Assembly (NCBI GenBank): GCA_905116865.2
Contig: CAJHNH020001136.1
Span: 541,501 to 605,500 of the forward strand
Direction: 5' to 3'
DNA length: 64,000 nucleotides
Source: Candidula unifasciata
Lineage: Eukaryota > Mollusca > Gastropoda > Stylommatophora > Geomitridae
The position numbers and the translations under genes are program-made. Shown one piece after another: positions 44,841 through 57,278 of this stretch (the first letter of the stretch is position 1; each line of letters starts with the position of its first letter). Under the pieces are notes generated by a model that was given only the letters and a program-made list of their open reading frames with translations, was not told the origin of the DNA and ran no database searches.

Positions 44841-46049
44841 TAGGATTCAGACCGAATCGGTCATGCATCGACCATATATTCACACTCAGGACCATCGTAG
44901 AAGAGTCAGTAGAGCTTCAATCCCAACTCATCATCAACTTTGTTGATTTTCAGAAGGCCTTTGACAGCATACACCGCCCTACACTCTGGAAGCTACTCAC
45001 AATCTATGGTTTCCAAGATAAATATGTCAATATTATAAAGGCCTTCTACACCGATTCCAGCTGCCTTGTTAGAACGGAATCTGGTAACTCTGATTGGTTC
45101 CCAGTAGAAACAGGCGTGAAACAAGGATGTGTCTTGTCACCGATGCTTTTCGGAATAGCACTCGATTGGGTCATGCGCAAATGCACACAGGACACACATC
45201 TAGGCATCAAATGGGTCGACAAAGTTCTCGAAGATCTTGACTTTGCTGACGACCTAGCACTCCTGAGCACAACACATCTAGAAGCTCAGGAAAAAATGGA
45301 CCGCCTCCAGAATATTTCAAGCCAAATCGGCCTTCAGGTCAACGCAGCCAAAACGAAAATCATCGATCTTACCAACGAGTCGAAAGACATCAAACTAAAG
45401 GATATTGTTCTTGAAAAAAATCACCAGCTTCACATACTTAGGGAGCAAGATAACCTCTACGGGAGATACAACATCAGAAATAACGACTCAAATCGCGTTA
45501 GCATCAAGTGCCTTTAACAAACTGTCAAACATTTGGAAGTCAAGATCACTCAGCAAACAACACGAAACTTAAGGTCTTCAATTCCTGTGTGATCCCAGTG
45601 CTAACTTATGGTTGTGAGAGTTGGAAATCATCAGTATCAATCGATAAGAAACTAGTCGCTTTCGAGAATAGATGCCTCCGAAAGCTATTGAATGTTCACT
45701 GGTCGGACTTTAGGTCCAATACATCTATAAGACAGGAAACAAAACAAAAATATGTGTCTGATTTTATTAGAATGCGTCGCTGGAATTACATCGGTCACGT
45801 AACTCAGAATGGACATACAGAGACTTCCCCACCAAGCCTTCATATGGTCACCAGAGGGTAAAAGAAAACAGGGAAGACCAAAAGAAACTCTCCGTAGAAC
45901 CATCACAAGGGAGAGCTCAACCATAGGTCTCAGTCGCACTCAAGACCTACATCAAGTGGCAAAGAACCGACAGACGTGGAAAGCTATGACCTCTGCCCTA
46001 TGCGCCATCTTTGGCACAAGAGGAATAACTAACTAACTAACTAACTAAT
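44841..46049 (+). pseudogene. Second non-LTR reverse transcriptase fused in frame, with (ACTA)n tail
   Basis: Begins mid-RT at GFRPNRSCIDHIFTLRTIVE, then FVDFQKAFDSIHRPTLWKLL, GVKQGCVLSPMLFG and DLDFADDLALLS. A frameshift at an A7 run (about 45413-45420) is followed by TYLGSKITSTGDTTSEI in the next frame. Then come LTYGCESW, RMRRWNYIGHV and PEGKRKQGRPKETLRRT in two further frames, to a stop near 46038. The (ACTA)n tail is at 46026-46049. Only a few lesions, so a fairly young copy. Confidence 0.88.
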
Positions 46050-46053
46050 ATAC

Positions 46054-47232
46054 TAGGGCTGTACCGAATAGTGATTTTCCCTATTCGGCCGAATACGAAT
46101 AACGGGACCAACTATTCGGCCGAATACGAATAGTGTATAGTGTATAAAATAAATCTTAAAAAAAAAAAAAAAACATTCATAATGTCAAATGTATGCTGAA
46201 CTTTTACTTCACACAAAGTAGCACAAAATAGTCATCTTCTTCTTTAGCATTCTGAGCCCTTGAGGTTTACTGCTGCAGATATCACTCGTCTCCATTTATC
46301 TCTCTGGCTGGCCTTCTCTTCACAATTTGTGACACCAGTTGTTTGCAGATCTGGCTGGACATTATCTCTCAAACCTCTTTTTTGTCTGCCTCGTGGTCTA
46401 CGCCCAATCCTCTCTCAGGTGTATACAGTTTTTACTTCTCTGTCATCTGACATTCTTTAAGTATGCCCCAACCATTTTTGTCTGTTAGCTCTCATGATGT
46501 CAGTGATCAATGGTGATTTAAACAGATTATGTGTTACGTTGTTGTTTCTCACTCTCCACTCCCCGCTGTTAGCATCTTTGATGGGTCCAAAGATTTGTCG
46601 TAAGACTGTTTTCGAAAACCTGTAATAAGGCCTCATCTCTTTTATTTCTGCTTCAAGTTTCAGAGCCATATAAATCTACTGGTCTTATCAACGTTTTATG
46701 TATTTTGATCTTGGTGTTGTGAGACAGACAGTTTGACTTTAGCATGTGTATAGTATGCATTTTTTTCTTTCAGCATGTTGGAGCAGTTGAAGTTCGCACC
46801 CAAGTACTCACAAGTTTCCGTTCGTTTGATTTTCATATTATCGACTTGGATATGGTCGGAGTTTATATTTTTCCATGTCTAGTTAGTATTCGTACAGAAT
46901 AGTAAACATTTAAAAACATTTTATGTTTTGCATCCTTCAGTCAGTCTGTGGTAACTAATAACTAGGAATGAAAGAATCCTAAGTATCATAACAAGTAACT
47001 AAACTTGGAAATTGTCACTGACAGCTAGTTAATGCATAAAAGCTGCATTAACTTTCAACAAAACCAATCGTTCCATTTTGTCAGTATTAAGGCTGTGTGT
47101 GCAGAAGCGGGTGTAAGGTAACTACTATTCGTATTCGGCCCGACCGCAACTTTTCGGCCGAATACCGAATAGTCAATAAGTCCACTATTCGGCCCCGAAG
47201 CGAATACGAAGCGAATATTAGGTACAGCCCTA
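46054..47232. mobile_element. hAT-like DNA element with TAGGGCTGTACC ends, carrying LINE-I
   Basis: Left end 'tagggctgtaccgaatagtg', right end 'ttaggtacagcccta' (inverted). Repeated 'attcggccgaatacgaata' lies inside both ends, a pattern common in hAT-type elements. Flanks TAATATAC / CTACATAC agree at 5 of 8 bases. No transposase. 46230-46900 is a LINE-I 3' end in reverse (minus-strand RPYYRFSKTVLRQIFGPIKD, MRANRQKWLGHT). Confidence 0.7.
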
Positions 47233-47870
47233 CTACATACATCTAGTTTTAACATATGGCTGTGAATCCTGGATAATCGGTAGGCAGGTCAAACAATTTC
47301 TTGAGGCCTCAGAGATGTGGTTTTACAGAAGAATGCTTAGAATACCCTAAACAGCCAAAAAGAGAAACCAGGAGGTTTTGAAAGAGGCGGGAGCCCGAAG
47401 ACAACTTTTCACAGACATCAGAAGGAGACAGTCATCATTTTTCGGCCAATTTTGAGAAGAAGGAAAATAGAACATGTTGTGACCACTGGAAAGATCTGTG
47501 GAAGGAGGGATAGAGGAAGACAACGAGAGAAGATGCTTGACAGTCTTGTTGCATGGCATGGAGGTGTGACGGCACACGAACTGATACATGCTGCAGGCGA
47601 TCGCAGATTGTGGAGAGGCATGATCGCTCACGCCTGTCGACAAGGCACCTGACGATGATGATTATTATTTAAAAGTTGAAATCGGAGTGTATCTGCCTGA
47701 GAGGCAAGGAACAAACAATCTGTTTACAAATATGTCAGATCTGTAAAATGGATGCGCACGCAACACTCAGGTTCAGGAAGAAGACTAAAATCCAGAGGTG
47801 GACGATCAACCAGAACTTTCCGCCGGAGTTTACAGCCGGTGAACGCGAGGAAGAAGAACATCTGAAAAAA
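47233..47870 (+). mobile_element. LINE-D 3' end joined to a SINE-B tail
   Basis: 47240-47668: LTYGCESW-type start, MWFYRRMLRIP, TDIRRRQSSFFGQ, ending 'caaggcacctgacgatgatgattattatt'. 47670-47870: the 3' two-thirds of SINE-B ('tctgcctgagaggcaaggaa' ... 'aacgcgaggaagaagaa'). Confidence 0.75.
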
Positions 47871-47924
47871 GGTTCTGGCCACACTTTTTTGGAGTCTGAT
47901 TATTTCTTCTCCTTCTCCTCATCT

Positions 47925-48011
47925 TCCTTCTACTACTACTACTACTGCTGCTGCTACTACTACGACTACTACTGCTGCTGCTACTACTACTACTGCTGCT
48001 ACTGCTACTAT

Positions 48012-48069
<58 letters not shown>

Positions 48070-48181
48070 ACTATTCATACTATACTACTATACTACTACT
48101 ACTACTACCACCACCACCACCACTACTACTACTGCTGCTGCTGCTGCTCCTGCTGCTGCTACTATTCATACTATACTACTA

Positions 48182-48256
<75 letters not shown>

Positions 48257-48305
48257 CACCACTACTACTACTGCTGCTGCTGCTACTGCTGATGCTGCTG
48301 CAACT
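47925..48305. repeat. Compound (CTA)n/(CTG)n/(CCA)n microsatellite
   Basis: ~380 bp of trinucleotide repeats. A segment 'ctgctactattcatactatactactatac' occurs twice (about 48063 and 48156), so the array grew partly by ~93-bp duplication. Confidence 0.95.
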
Positions 48306-48974
48306 GTTCAACTACATCTCTACATTAAATGCATATATCAAAACAAAGGAACAGGAGAACGAAATTGAGTAATACTTACCAGCTGTCATTAAACTTGTTT
48401 CAGGTAGACTAGTTTTAATGATAACACTCGACATGAACACAGAGAAAATGAAAGCCAAAGACTTCTTAATTAAATTCAAAATGAGAGTAATTTGTCATGT
48501 GAACAAAAGTCTGACGCAACCCTCTGAAAGTTATTGCGAGTTTCTTGTCCCATTGTTGCCTTTTAATTTGTCTAAAGTAAAACATAAACGTGACACAAAC
48601 ACTAATAACACCAATCACAAAGGACTGGTGGGAGAGAAGCGAAGATCATTGTTTTTAACATAAGCCATTCCCGGCGGGAAAACTAGCAGTGCTTTGCTAG
48701 AAACCTACTGTTGTTGTAACTCATTTATCTTATTTGTGTTTAGTTTACAGGAAACCAGGGTAGCCAAAGGTGCTCAAACGGACAAGCGATGGTGTCACCG
48801 AATAGCCGCTTATTAGGGATCGTCTGAAAGACCGGCAGGGGTACCGAAACACTGGGGATTGGGGGCTGTCATCTTAGGCACCCTGAGGAGACCCCCCCCC
48901 CCCCCAACCCCCATTTTAGAGGAGCTAAGCTTTCCCTCCCACTATATAAAAAATTTTTTCAAAAGTTTTTCTTT
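48306..48974. other. Spacer, nothing recognised
   Basis: An 81-codon open stretch (48418-48663) has no recognisable motif. C tract near 48893-48905. Confidence 0.45.
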
Positions 48975-49248
48975 ACATAAGTAAAAGTAAAGGACCACCT
49001 TTTCCTTTCAGACGTAATACATACATAAATTATTATAGGGATTGACCTAAATTTTATAGACCAACGGCACAAGATGGGCGATGTGGTCAGTATCACGCTG
49101 CCCGCCTTTACTTTCCATGACTGCCCCTAGTTCCCATTCAAGGCTGGGTCGACCTGGGAGCCAAGATCATTTTTAAAAAAGGTCCAGCTCCGTCAGGGAG
49201 CGAACCCACGACCTTCTGATTCGCAGGCGTGCGTCTAGCCCCTAGACC

Positions 49249-49255
<7 letters not shown>
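48975..49255 (-). mobile_element. SINE-A, nearly complete
   Basis: Reverse copy with an intact tRNA-like end: 'gggagcgaacccacgacctt' (B-box complement) and 'gcgtgcgtctagcccctaga'. Confidence 0.8.
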
Positions 49256-49506
<251 letters not shown>

Positions 49507-49554
49507 ATCTTCTTTTTTCTTGCGTTTTTTCAATCTCGAATTTCCCAGTTAGGC

Positions 49555-49608
49555 CCAACGGCTCCATTGTGAGGGGAAACAGAATAGACCCATGCACCCT
49601 TTACAAAC
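49555..49608 (+). mobile_element. SINE-B left part, split by the LINE
   Basis: 'gaggggaaacagaatagacccatgc' then ACCCTTTACAAAC, the 13-bp target duplicated on the far side at 51947-51959, where SINE-B resumes to about 52120. Confidence 0.8.
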
Positions 49609-49716
49609 CACGCTTTTCATGCTGATGATGTCGAATGCTGATTTGAAAAGCGTGGCAAAGGAATTCAATATCAGCATCCAGAGTGGCCAGATACATAGGA
49701 ATGGCTCCATAGTTAT

Positions 49717-51195
49717 TTGTTTCCACTACCAAAGCCTAATAAAGACCACTCAAAGATCTGCGGCTACAGAATCATCTCGATGCAGAATACTGTTGGCAAA
49801 CTTTTGGAAAAAATTGTCGCACAAAGATTGACCACCTACTTGGAACTACATGATAAGTTCACACCAACACTTGGAGGGTACAGGTTCAATAAAGATACAT
49901 GGTTCAATGCTGCAGTTTTCGCCTACGATGTGTACGAGGGATTTCAGATTAAAGAAGAGACATGTGCGGCAGTGTTGGACTTAGAAGATCCCTACAATAA
50001 AGTACCAAATGATTATTTAATGCAATTACTGCTTAAACTAGAAGTTAATCCTATTATGATCCGCTGGATTGCTGCGGTCCTGTTCCAGAGAAAGATTGTA
50101 CTAAGATGTGGTAGCTGGTCCTCAGAACCGCAAACGATATGTCCAGGCTTACCACAGGGATCACCGGTATCACCAGTCTTATTCAACGTTTATACGGTGA
50201 TGATCACTGAGCAGCAGTTGAATGGAAAGGGAAGGACTTTGTCATTTGCTGATGACATTTTGATTTATCGACGAGGGCGTGATAGACAGGAGATCGCCAG
50301 CACTATGCACAAAGAACTCGATCGAATTGCCGCCTGGTGTGATGTTTCCAATGCCTATGTCAATCCTTCAAAGGCATCAGTGTCATGGTTCTCTTTGAAC
50401 AATCACATTGTCAAGTCGGACTTACCAGAAGTGAAAATGCGTGATAATGTATTGATCAGAACCAACGTTATGACGTTTCTCGGGGTGAGGTTCGATCGCA
50501 GCTTGTCATTCAGGGAACACGTTGACCATGTGATAACAAAAGCACGCAAAGGTCTATCTGCAATGAGGATTATGGCTGCTTCCAATATTGAGCAAAGACT
50601 ACTAATACTTCTATTCTACGGTCTGGTCCTTTCCCCCATTGAATACGCTCTGGCCATCCTCACTGTCAGTGCTACCCAGATTAAACGACTCGAAAACGTG
50701 CAAAATGAAGCCATGCGCATTATTTTGGGATGTACAAGAGACACATCATGTGGAGCAATGAGGTATCTACTTGACTTTCCAACAATGAACCAAAGGATCA
50801 GGATGTGGAGGGCTCGGGCATATCTCAAAATATGTGCTGATAAGAAACACCCACTGCATCAAGCGCTTTTTAGTGAAAAGGGCGACAGACTGAAGAGGGG
50901 GAAATCGTGGCTAGGTCGGGCAGAAGATGTTATTAGGCAAATATGCAGCCTAACCGACATCATACCTGGTGCAGAATGGATACCTGTGCCTCAGGCGTTC
51001 ATTTGTACATTTTCCTGTATTGTCACACTCAACAGGCGATGTAGAGAAGAGAATCCTGTCGCTGTTAATGCAGAGGTCAACGCTCTCATCGGTGAAAATT
51101 CAGATGAAGCAGATGCAATAATCTATACAGACGGATCCGTTTATACGCCAAAGAAGAAGCGCATGGGCATTTACAGCACGCTCAGCGGGCAGAAC
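49717..51195 (+). CDS. Non-LTR retrotransposon RT and start of RNase H
   Basis: Copies RNA to DNA at the nicked target in intact elements. Boxes in order: PLPKPNKDHSKICGYRII (about residue 3), AAVLDLEDPYNKVPNDYL (palm Asp), CPGLPQGSPVSPVLFNVYT, LSFADDILIYRRG (FADD catalytic pair), TFLGVRFDRSLSFREHV, and at the end IIYTDGSV (first RNase H Asp). The frame slips by one base near 51185-51200, after which RTVKEANGAFS is read in the next frame. This layout fits I/Nimb-like RNase-H LINEs. The stated ATG is only the first in the frame, because the element is truncated. Confidence 0.88.
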
Positions 51196-51198
51196 AGT

Positions 51199-51948
<750 letters not shown>

Positions 51949-52120
51949 CCTTTACAAACATGTAAAGATCGACAAATTAGAGGTGTTGCCTTCGAGGTTG
52001 TAGTGCGTCTGTCTTAGAGGGAAAGAAACAACTGCATACAAATAAACCAGATCTGTAAAGCGGATATGCATGCAAAACTCATGTTCTGAAACAAGATTTT
52101 TAGAAATCTATGATTATGGT

Positions 52121-52385
52121 CAACCTTAATTGCGGAGAGGTTTAGATCTAGTCGCATTTTTTAAATCTTGAGGATCGTCGAAATGGCGGAGTCATGTTTC
52201 CCGGAGAGTAAATTATTTATAGTTGTTTATTGCTTGGCGTCTGCGCGTGAAGTTAGTTAGCTCATGTGACACCAGGCCAAGAACTCAGCAGAAACAAACA
52301 TTAACAATGCGGACGTGAGGTTTCCAAGCTGTAGAACTGTCGACATCCGGAAGTGTAAGATATCCAGAGCATAATACCAATAATA

Positions 52386-52387
<2 letters not shown>
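52121..52387. other. Spacer, nothing recognised
   Basis: No conserved ORF, no repeat boundary seen. Confidence 0.45.
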
Positions 52388-52416
<29 letters not shown>

Positions 52417-52918
52417 CTTCTTCTTCTTCTTCTTCTTCTTCTTCTTCTTCTTCTTCTTCTTCTTCTTCTTCTTCTTCTTCTTCTTCTTCTTCTTCTTCTT
52501 CTTCTTCTTCTTCTTTCTTCTTCTTCTTCTTCTTCTTCTTTTTCTTTTCTTCTTCTTCTTCTTCTTCTTCTTTTTCTTTTTCTTCTTCTTCTTCTTCTTC
52601 TTCTTCTTCTTCTTCTTCTTCTTCTTCTTCTTCTTCTTTCTTCTTTCTTCTTCTTCTTCTTCTTCTTCTTCTTCTTCTTCTTCTTCTTCTTCTTCTTCTT
52701 CTTCTTCTTCTTCTTCTTCTTCTTCTTCTCTTCTTATTCTTCTTCTTCTTTTTCTTTTTCTTCTTCTTCTTCTTCTTCTTCTTCTTCTTCTTCTTCTTCT
52801 TCTTCTTCTTCTTTCTTCTTCTTCTTCTTCTTCTTCTTCTTCTTCTTCTTCTTCTTCTTCTTCTTCTTCTTCTTCTTCTTCTTCTTCTTCTTCTTCTTCT
52901 TCTTCTTCTTCTTCTTCG
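52388..52918. repeat. (TTC)n array, ~530 bp
   Basis: Nearly pure TTC with a few TTTC and TTTTTC breaks. It joins a reverse LINE 3' end at 52920, so it is best explained as an expanded GAAGAAG tail. Lys/Glu-rich frames are artefacts. Confidence 0.98.
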
Positions 52919-52919
52919 T

Positions 52920-53500
52920 CTTCTTGTGCCGTCTCAATGATTCCAGTTTGTAGACTCTTATGGTAGTGTTCTGTATTCGTCTTGTGCTTCTCCTGTGGCT
53001 TGGGTGATGGATTTGTTTTCGCGGGTTTCAGCTTTACCGCTTATCCACGTCTTTCTTGGTCTTCCACTTACCAAATGTTCTGCTTTAAAAGATCTCACAC
53101 GCAGTTTGATCTGGCGGCATTCTATCTAGATGGTCAAATAATTTCATTCTTTGTACTACAGTAATCATCATCATCATCATCATCATGTAGTAGTAGGTCC
53201 TTTGCAGAACGTCGATCTCATCACGGTCTGCCTGAAAGAAACTCGGTCTCTCGCCAGTTCTCCCGCCTCATGCACTTTCATGCTCAAGGAGTCACTTTTT
53301 ACTGTCCCCCTCTTCGTGTTGGTCGGCCCTGCACCTCCTTCCTGGTACCATGCCTTCTGCTGGAATTTTTTCCAATCCGTCGTGGCGCTTAGTATGACCA
53401 AAATATTTCGGCTTCCGAGACAGGATGCTGTTTATTAGCCAATCTTCCTTGATGTTCAGAACTTTCAATATGTCAGTATTTCTCCTCTTTTTCAAGACAT
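52920..53500 (-). mobile_element. LINE 3' end and LINE-C 3' end
   Basis: 52920-53150 ('tttcttggtcttccacttac', 'ctagatggtcaaataatttcat') is a LINE tail read in reverse. 53160-53185 is (CAT)n. 53190-53500 is LINE-C (minus-strand RRNTDILKVLNIKEDWLINS, SRKPKYFGHTKRHDGLEKIP). Confidence 0.75.
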
Positions 53501-54119
53501 CTGCAATAATTACTCTTTTTATCTGTACAGGGTAAATTCTCTCATTCGTCTATAAAATCACATCTCCGCGGCTTCTAAATAGGTTTTCACTAATTTACCA
53601 TCTGCCTATAATTTTTTAGCCTTTAAATTAAACTCTAGAAAATTTAAAAGACAAGCGAACGGATGCAAAGAAAATAGTGGATTGGAAAGGGAGGGGGGTA
53701 ATAACTTTACACATTTTCTCAAAGGGGACCCATACAGGGGTCTAATTCCTTATTTAAGTGTTTACTAATAATAGGCTGAATGGCAAATAAATAGAATAAT
53801 ATGTATGCAATAATACAATCTATATAAAGAAAAACTTAAAAAGAAGTTTCGAAAATAGCTGGGAGTGTGGGATGTTAGCCGGCTTACAAACTGAGGAGCG
53901 ACCCACCCTTACCCCCATATTGGAGGTGGGGGGGGGGGATTGGATATTAAAGTGTACAAGTCCTCATGTTCCGGTGCCAGTGATCCAGGATGTTCTTTGA
54001 GTAGCAGGGAGTGGTCAAAGTTTCAGGAAGCAGCCCAGAGGGGAGAAGCAGCCAGTCTCTCTGTCGTCTCTTTATAGTCACAAAATAGAGTATGCAGTAT
54101 GGGCGAGCGGGTAGCCCAT
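53501..54119. other. Spacer, nothing recognised
   Basis: AT-rich, with a G tract at 53929-53938. No motif-bearing ORF. Confidence 0.45.
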
Positions 54120-54565
54120 TGATGATGATGTTGATGATGATAATGACCTTCAATCCCACAAGGACATCCCACCTAGCGATAAAACACCAGATGACACAAA
54201 GTGCCACCATTCGGATGAGGATCTCCCGGGGACAGGTTCCAGAAACCCCGTTCAACATACAGATTGGTTATATTAGGGCCCTTGGCAACAGCCAGTGTGG
54301 GGTCTTTAAAACAACAACAAAAAAAAAAATTGCATCCAACATTAGGTTGCAGTAATATATCACTAGGGTCGCCCATTGGCTTGCCGGTAGACGACTTCGC
54401 CGCCGTTCGGTTCAGTATTTGGGTCTGTCTCTTATGTTTGCATCAACACCGCAAAAGTTCTGTTCAGAGCTACTTGTTAGAGTCAGTGTTAAGCTATTTT
54501 ATATGGCGCAAATAACCTAGTCACAGTTACAACCTAAAGCTCCCCGGACCATTTATTTTTCAAAC
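54120..54565. mobile_element. SINE-F (-) and repeat family L
   Basis: 54120-54360 is SINE-F in reverse ('acaaagtgccaccattcgga'). 54360-54565 ('cgcccattggcttgccggtagacga...cataacctagtcacagtt'-type) recurs at 56515-56720. Confidence 0.7.
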
Positions 54566-54597
54566 AAAGCAATGGAACGGAGTCTACAGAAGAATGA

Positions 54598-54770
54598 ATT
54601 CATTGTTCTGTTGTGCCATGATTTATCACACAGGGCTCGCAGTTGATTCAATCGTTTCGTTAAGTCCTGTCGATCATGTCGATATCATGATACATGGTGC
54701 AGGAGATCGCAGATTATGGAGAGGCATGATCGCCCACGCCAGTCGGCAAGGCCCATGATGATGATGAAGT
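54598..54770. mobile_element. Repeat H fragment and LINE-D 3' terminus
   Basis: 54598-54690 matches repeat H. 54695-54765 is the last ~70 bp of LINE-D ('gcaggagatcgcagattatggagaggcatgatcgccca') with a GATGATGATGA tail. Confidence 0.65.
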
Positions 54771-55059
54771 CATGTGCAATCATGTCGATATCATGGATGG
54801 AAACCACTCCAGCATCTTTGACTTCTCTCACCAACGTTCGCCTTAGTTTTTCTCTTTTACGTTCTCATTCCATCTACCCCTCTATTTCTCATCAAACTAG
54901 TAATACAGCTTCGGCTAGCTAGCAGCAGGTTGAACGTGGTTGGTTTATTTTTTAAATTTTCTTTAAAGGAAAAGGAATTGGAACTGGAATTTGAACTAGT
55001 AATAATATGAAATAAGCAAAACGATAGGGTATGTCATATATAACATTAGTACCCATTTA

Positions 55060-55190
55060 AGGCTAGGTCGACCAGGGAGCTAGGGTCATATTAAAATAAA
55101 AAATAAAACGCAAGGCTCTGCCGGGATCTAAACACACAGCTTACAGATCAACGGACGAGCGTCTGGCCGCTACACCACGACCACTCCCTT
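55060..55190 (-). mobile_element. SINE-A tRNA-like end
   Basis: 'acccatttaaggctaggtcgacc' to 'gcgtctggccgctacaccac', reverse orientation. Confidence 0.7.
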
Positions 55191-55229
55191 AAGTATATGT
55201 GTGTATATTCATATACATGTGTGTGTGTG

Positions 55230-55700
55230 CAGGCACGATCCTCTCCTGTGTGTCTGGAGTGTCATGTTTTCCTTATTGTCAACACTTTAACCGTTCCCCC
55301 TTTTCTCGTCTTCACACCGATTATTTTCACGGTTTGCTACCTGCGTGACTGTTCAGGACTATGAAAACTGATATTTTTGTCCCCATTTATACGTCCCTTG
55401 TAAGTACTGTATTTCTCTTGGGGGGATGGGGGTGGGGGCACCGCCAAGGAACGTAGAAATACAAAAACATTCCAAAATTTACCCCACCAGGACATCACAC
55501 AAGCGATAAACACCCGACGACACAAAGTGCCACCATGCGGATGAGGATCATCCGTGGAGAGGTCCAAGAAAGCCAGTTCAGCCGTTAGGCCATATTTATG
55601 GCCTGGCTATATATTCAGGGCCCCTGGCAAAAGCTTGGGTGGGGCTTCAAATAACGAAAAATTGCACCCTACATGGGGACTACTAGTAAAAGAGCCAGTG
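55230..55700. mobile_element. Repeat G (G-rich) and SINE-F (-)
   Basis: 55230-55480 is homologous to 63030-63310 ('gtcatgttttccttattgtc', 'gtgactgtt...', G-rich centre, 'ggaacgtagaaatacaaaaac'). 55480-55700 is SINE-F in reverse. Confidence 0.7.
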
Positions 55701-56514
55701 TGTGTAGTTGGGCCGGGAAACATGAATAGGACCAAGATTACAATCAAAATTTTATTAATCAAATATGAGAAAGCGCTCGCAACAAAACATTCCGAGAGAG
55801 TAATGACTTCCACAAACATTTGAGGAAAATATATAAGAAAACTAATAACAAATTAAAAGGAGTACGGAACAAACTTCACCAAGAGTATAAGCGTTTTGAA
55901 AATACGTTGGCCGGGCTAGACACGATATGTCAAGGGCAGACAGTGTAATGTTCCTCGCTTTGCTAGAAGGCATGTCAGGTGGAACGTGCGGATTGTCAGG
56001 CCAAGTGGTGCATGCCACCCTTACAGATTATATACGTTCTGACCTTGGCATGCTTAGAAGGGGAGACTGAATAAATATCAAGGCTAACTCCGAGATAAAT
56101 ACACATATTTAGTCACACCATTTTGTTTAGACATATACACAGGCCACCATGGCGACTCTTCACTTTTTAATTCATCGTATTTCGTATTCTTTCTTCTTAT
56201 TATTATTGTTCCTCCTCCTCTTTTGTTTTTCCTTCCCCCATACCTCTATTCGTTTACTTCTTGTTGTACCTCTTCATATTCCTGTTCTTCTTCTTGTCCC
56301 ACAGTCCTCACATTTTTCATTCTTCTCCTACTAATCTCCTTCATTCCCTTTCCTCCTTCCTCTTCTGTTTTCCACACCTTCAGTAACCAGACTAAACATA
56401 TTTGAATTTTAAAAACAAAACAGTGTGGAATGTGGATAGCTTTGCTAGAATCAATCAGATGTAATGTGGGGATTGCTGAACGCATTTAAATACGAGAAAG
56501 CAGCAGTCAATTTG
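55701..56514. other. Spacer with a pyrimidine-rich stretch
   Basis: 56170-56370 is T/C-rich (tctcctcctcttttg-like). No recognisable coding motif. Confidence 0.45.
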
Positions 56515-56720
56515 AGTTATCAGCGACTAGGTCGTCCCATTGGTTCGCCAGTAGACGATCTCGTCGCCGGTCAGAACAATACTGTATTGGGTCTGTCTCC
56601 TTTGATCGCATCAACACTGCAGGAGTTCTTTTCAGGGCTTTTGGTGACGTGCAATGCGAAACCATTTTATTTGGCGCACATAACCCAGTCACAACTATAA
56701 CCTAAAGCGCCTCCTTTGGG
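56515..56720. mobile_element. Repeat family L, second copy
   Basis: 'aggtcgtcccattggttcgccagtagacgatctcgtcgccg' to 'aacccagtcacaactataacctaaagc', parallel to 54360-54565. Confidence 0.7.
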
Positions 56721-57067
56721 GATGCTAGTTACACTTGACGTTTTTGTTGTTGTTGTTGTTGTTGTTAGCAAAACAAGCAAGCCACTTTAATCTTGATATC
56801 TCCAGTTTATTTTTCAAAAGCTGCAAATATTTAACCAAACTACTATTAATTCTATTTTTTTTAAACTAGGGCGTCAACATAACATATTAGTCGAATCAAC
56901 CTTTACTGGTCACTGTCATTATAAATATGATTTAGTATTATTTATACACAGTCGGCGCCCCCACGCTTTCATTAGTGGTGGTATAAAAATGTAAATAACT
57001 GTTGGTAAAGATAATTAACTGACCTCGGTTATCCATTAAATTATATGATAAGAAAAAAAAAAAAAAA

Positions 57068-57223
57068 AGGTAAAGTCGGTAGATGGGAACCAGCGTCATT
57101 GCACAAGGTAATAACCATCAGTGCTCTGCCACCAGGACAGACAGCTGATAAGAAACTTTCCGCCTGTGTCGCTCGCCGTCCGCACGCAACTCCGTAGCTA
57201 CAGCGACGTTCCTCCATTTACCC
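57068..57223 (-). mobile_element. SINE-O tail, reverse copy
   Basis: 'aaagtcggtagatgggaaccagcgtcattgcac', 'ctctgccaccaggacagacagctgataagaaac' and 'cgcacgcaactccgtagctaca' are the reverse of the 57412-57695 copy. Confidence 0.75.
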
Positions 57224-57224
57224 T

Positions 57225-57225
<1 letters not shown>

Positions 57226-57276
<51 letters not shown>
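57226..57276. repeat. (AT)n
   Basis: About 50 bp, between the two inverted SINE-O copies. Confidence 0.95.

Positions 57277-57278
<2 letters not shown>

Noticed and set aside
47676..48368. 230-codon ORF with Tyr, Leu and Thr runs
   Set aside because: SINE-B tail followed by a trinucleotide array; no conserved domain.
52734..52937. Lys/Glu-rich protein
   Set aside because: Frame of the (TTC)n array.
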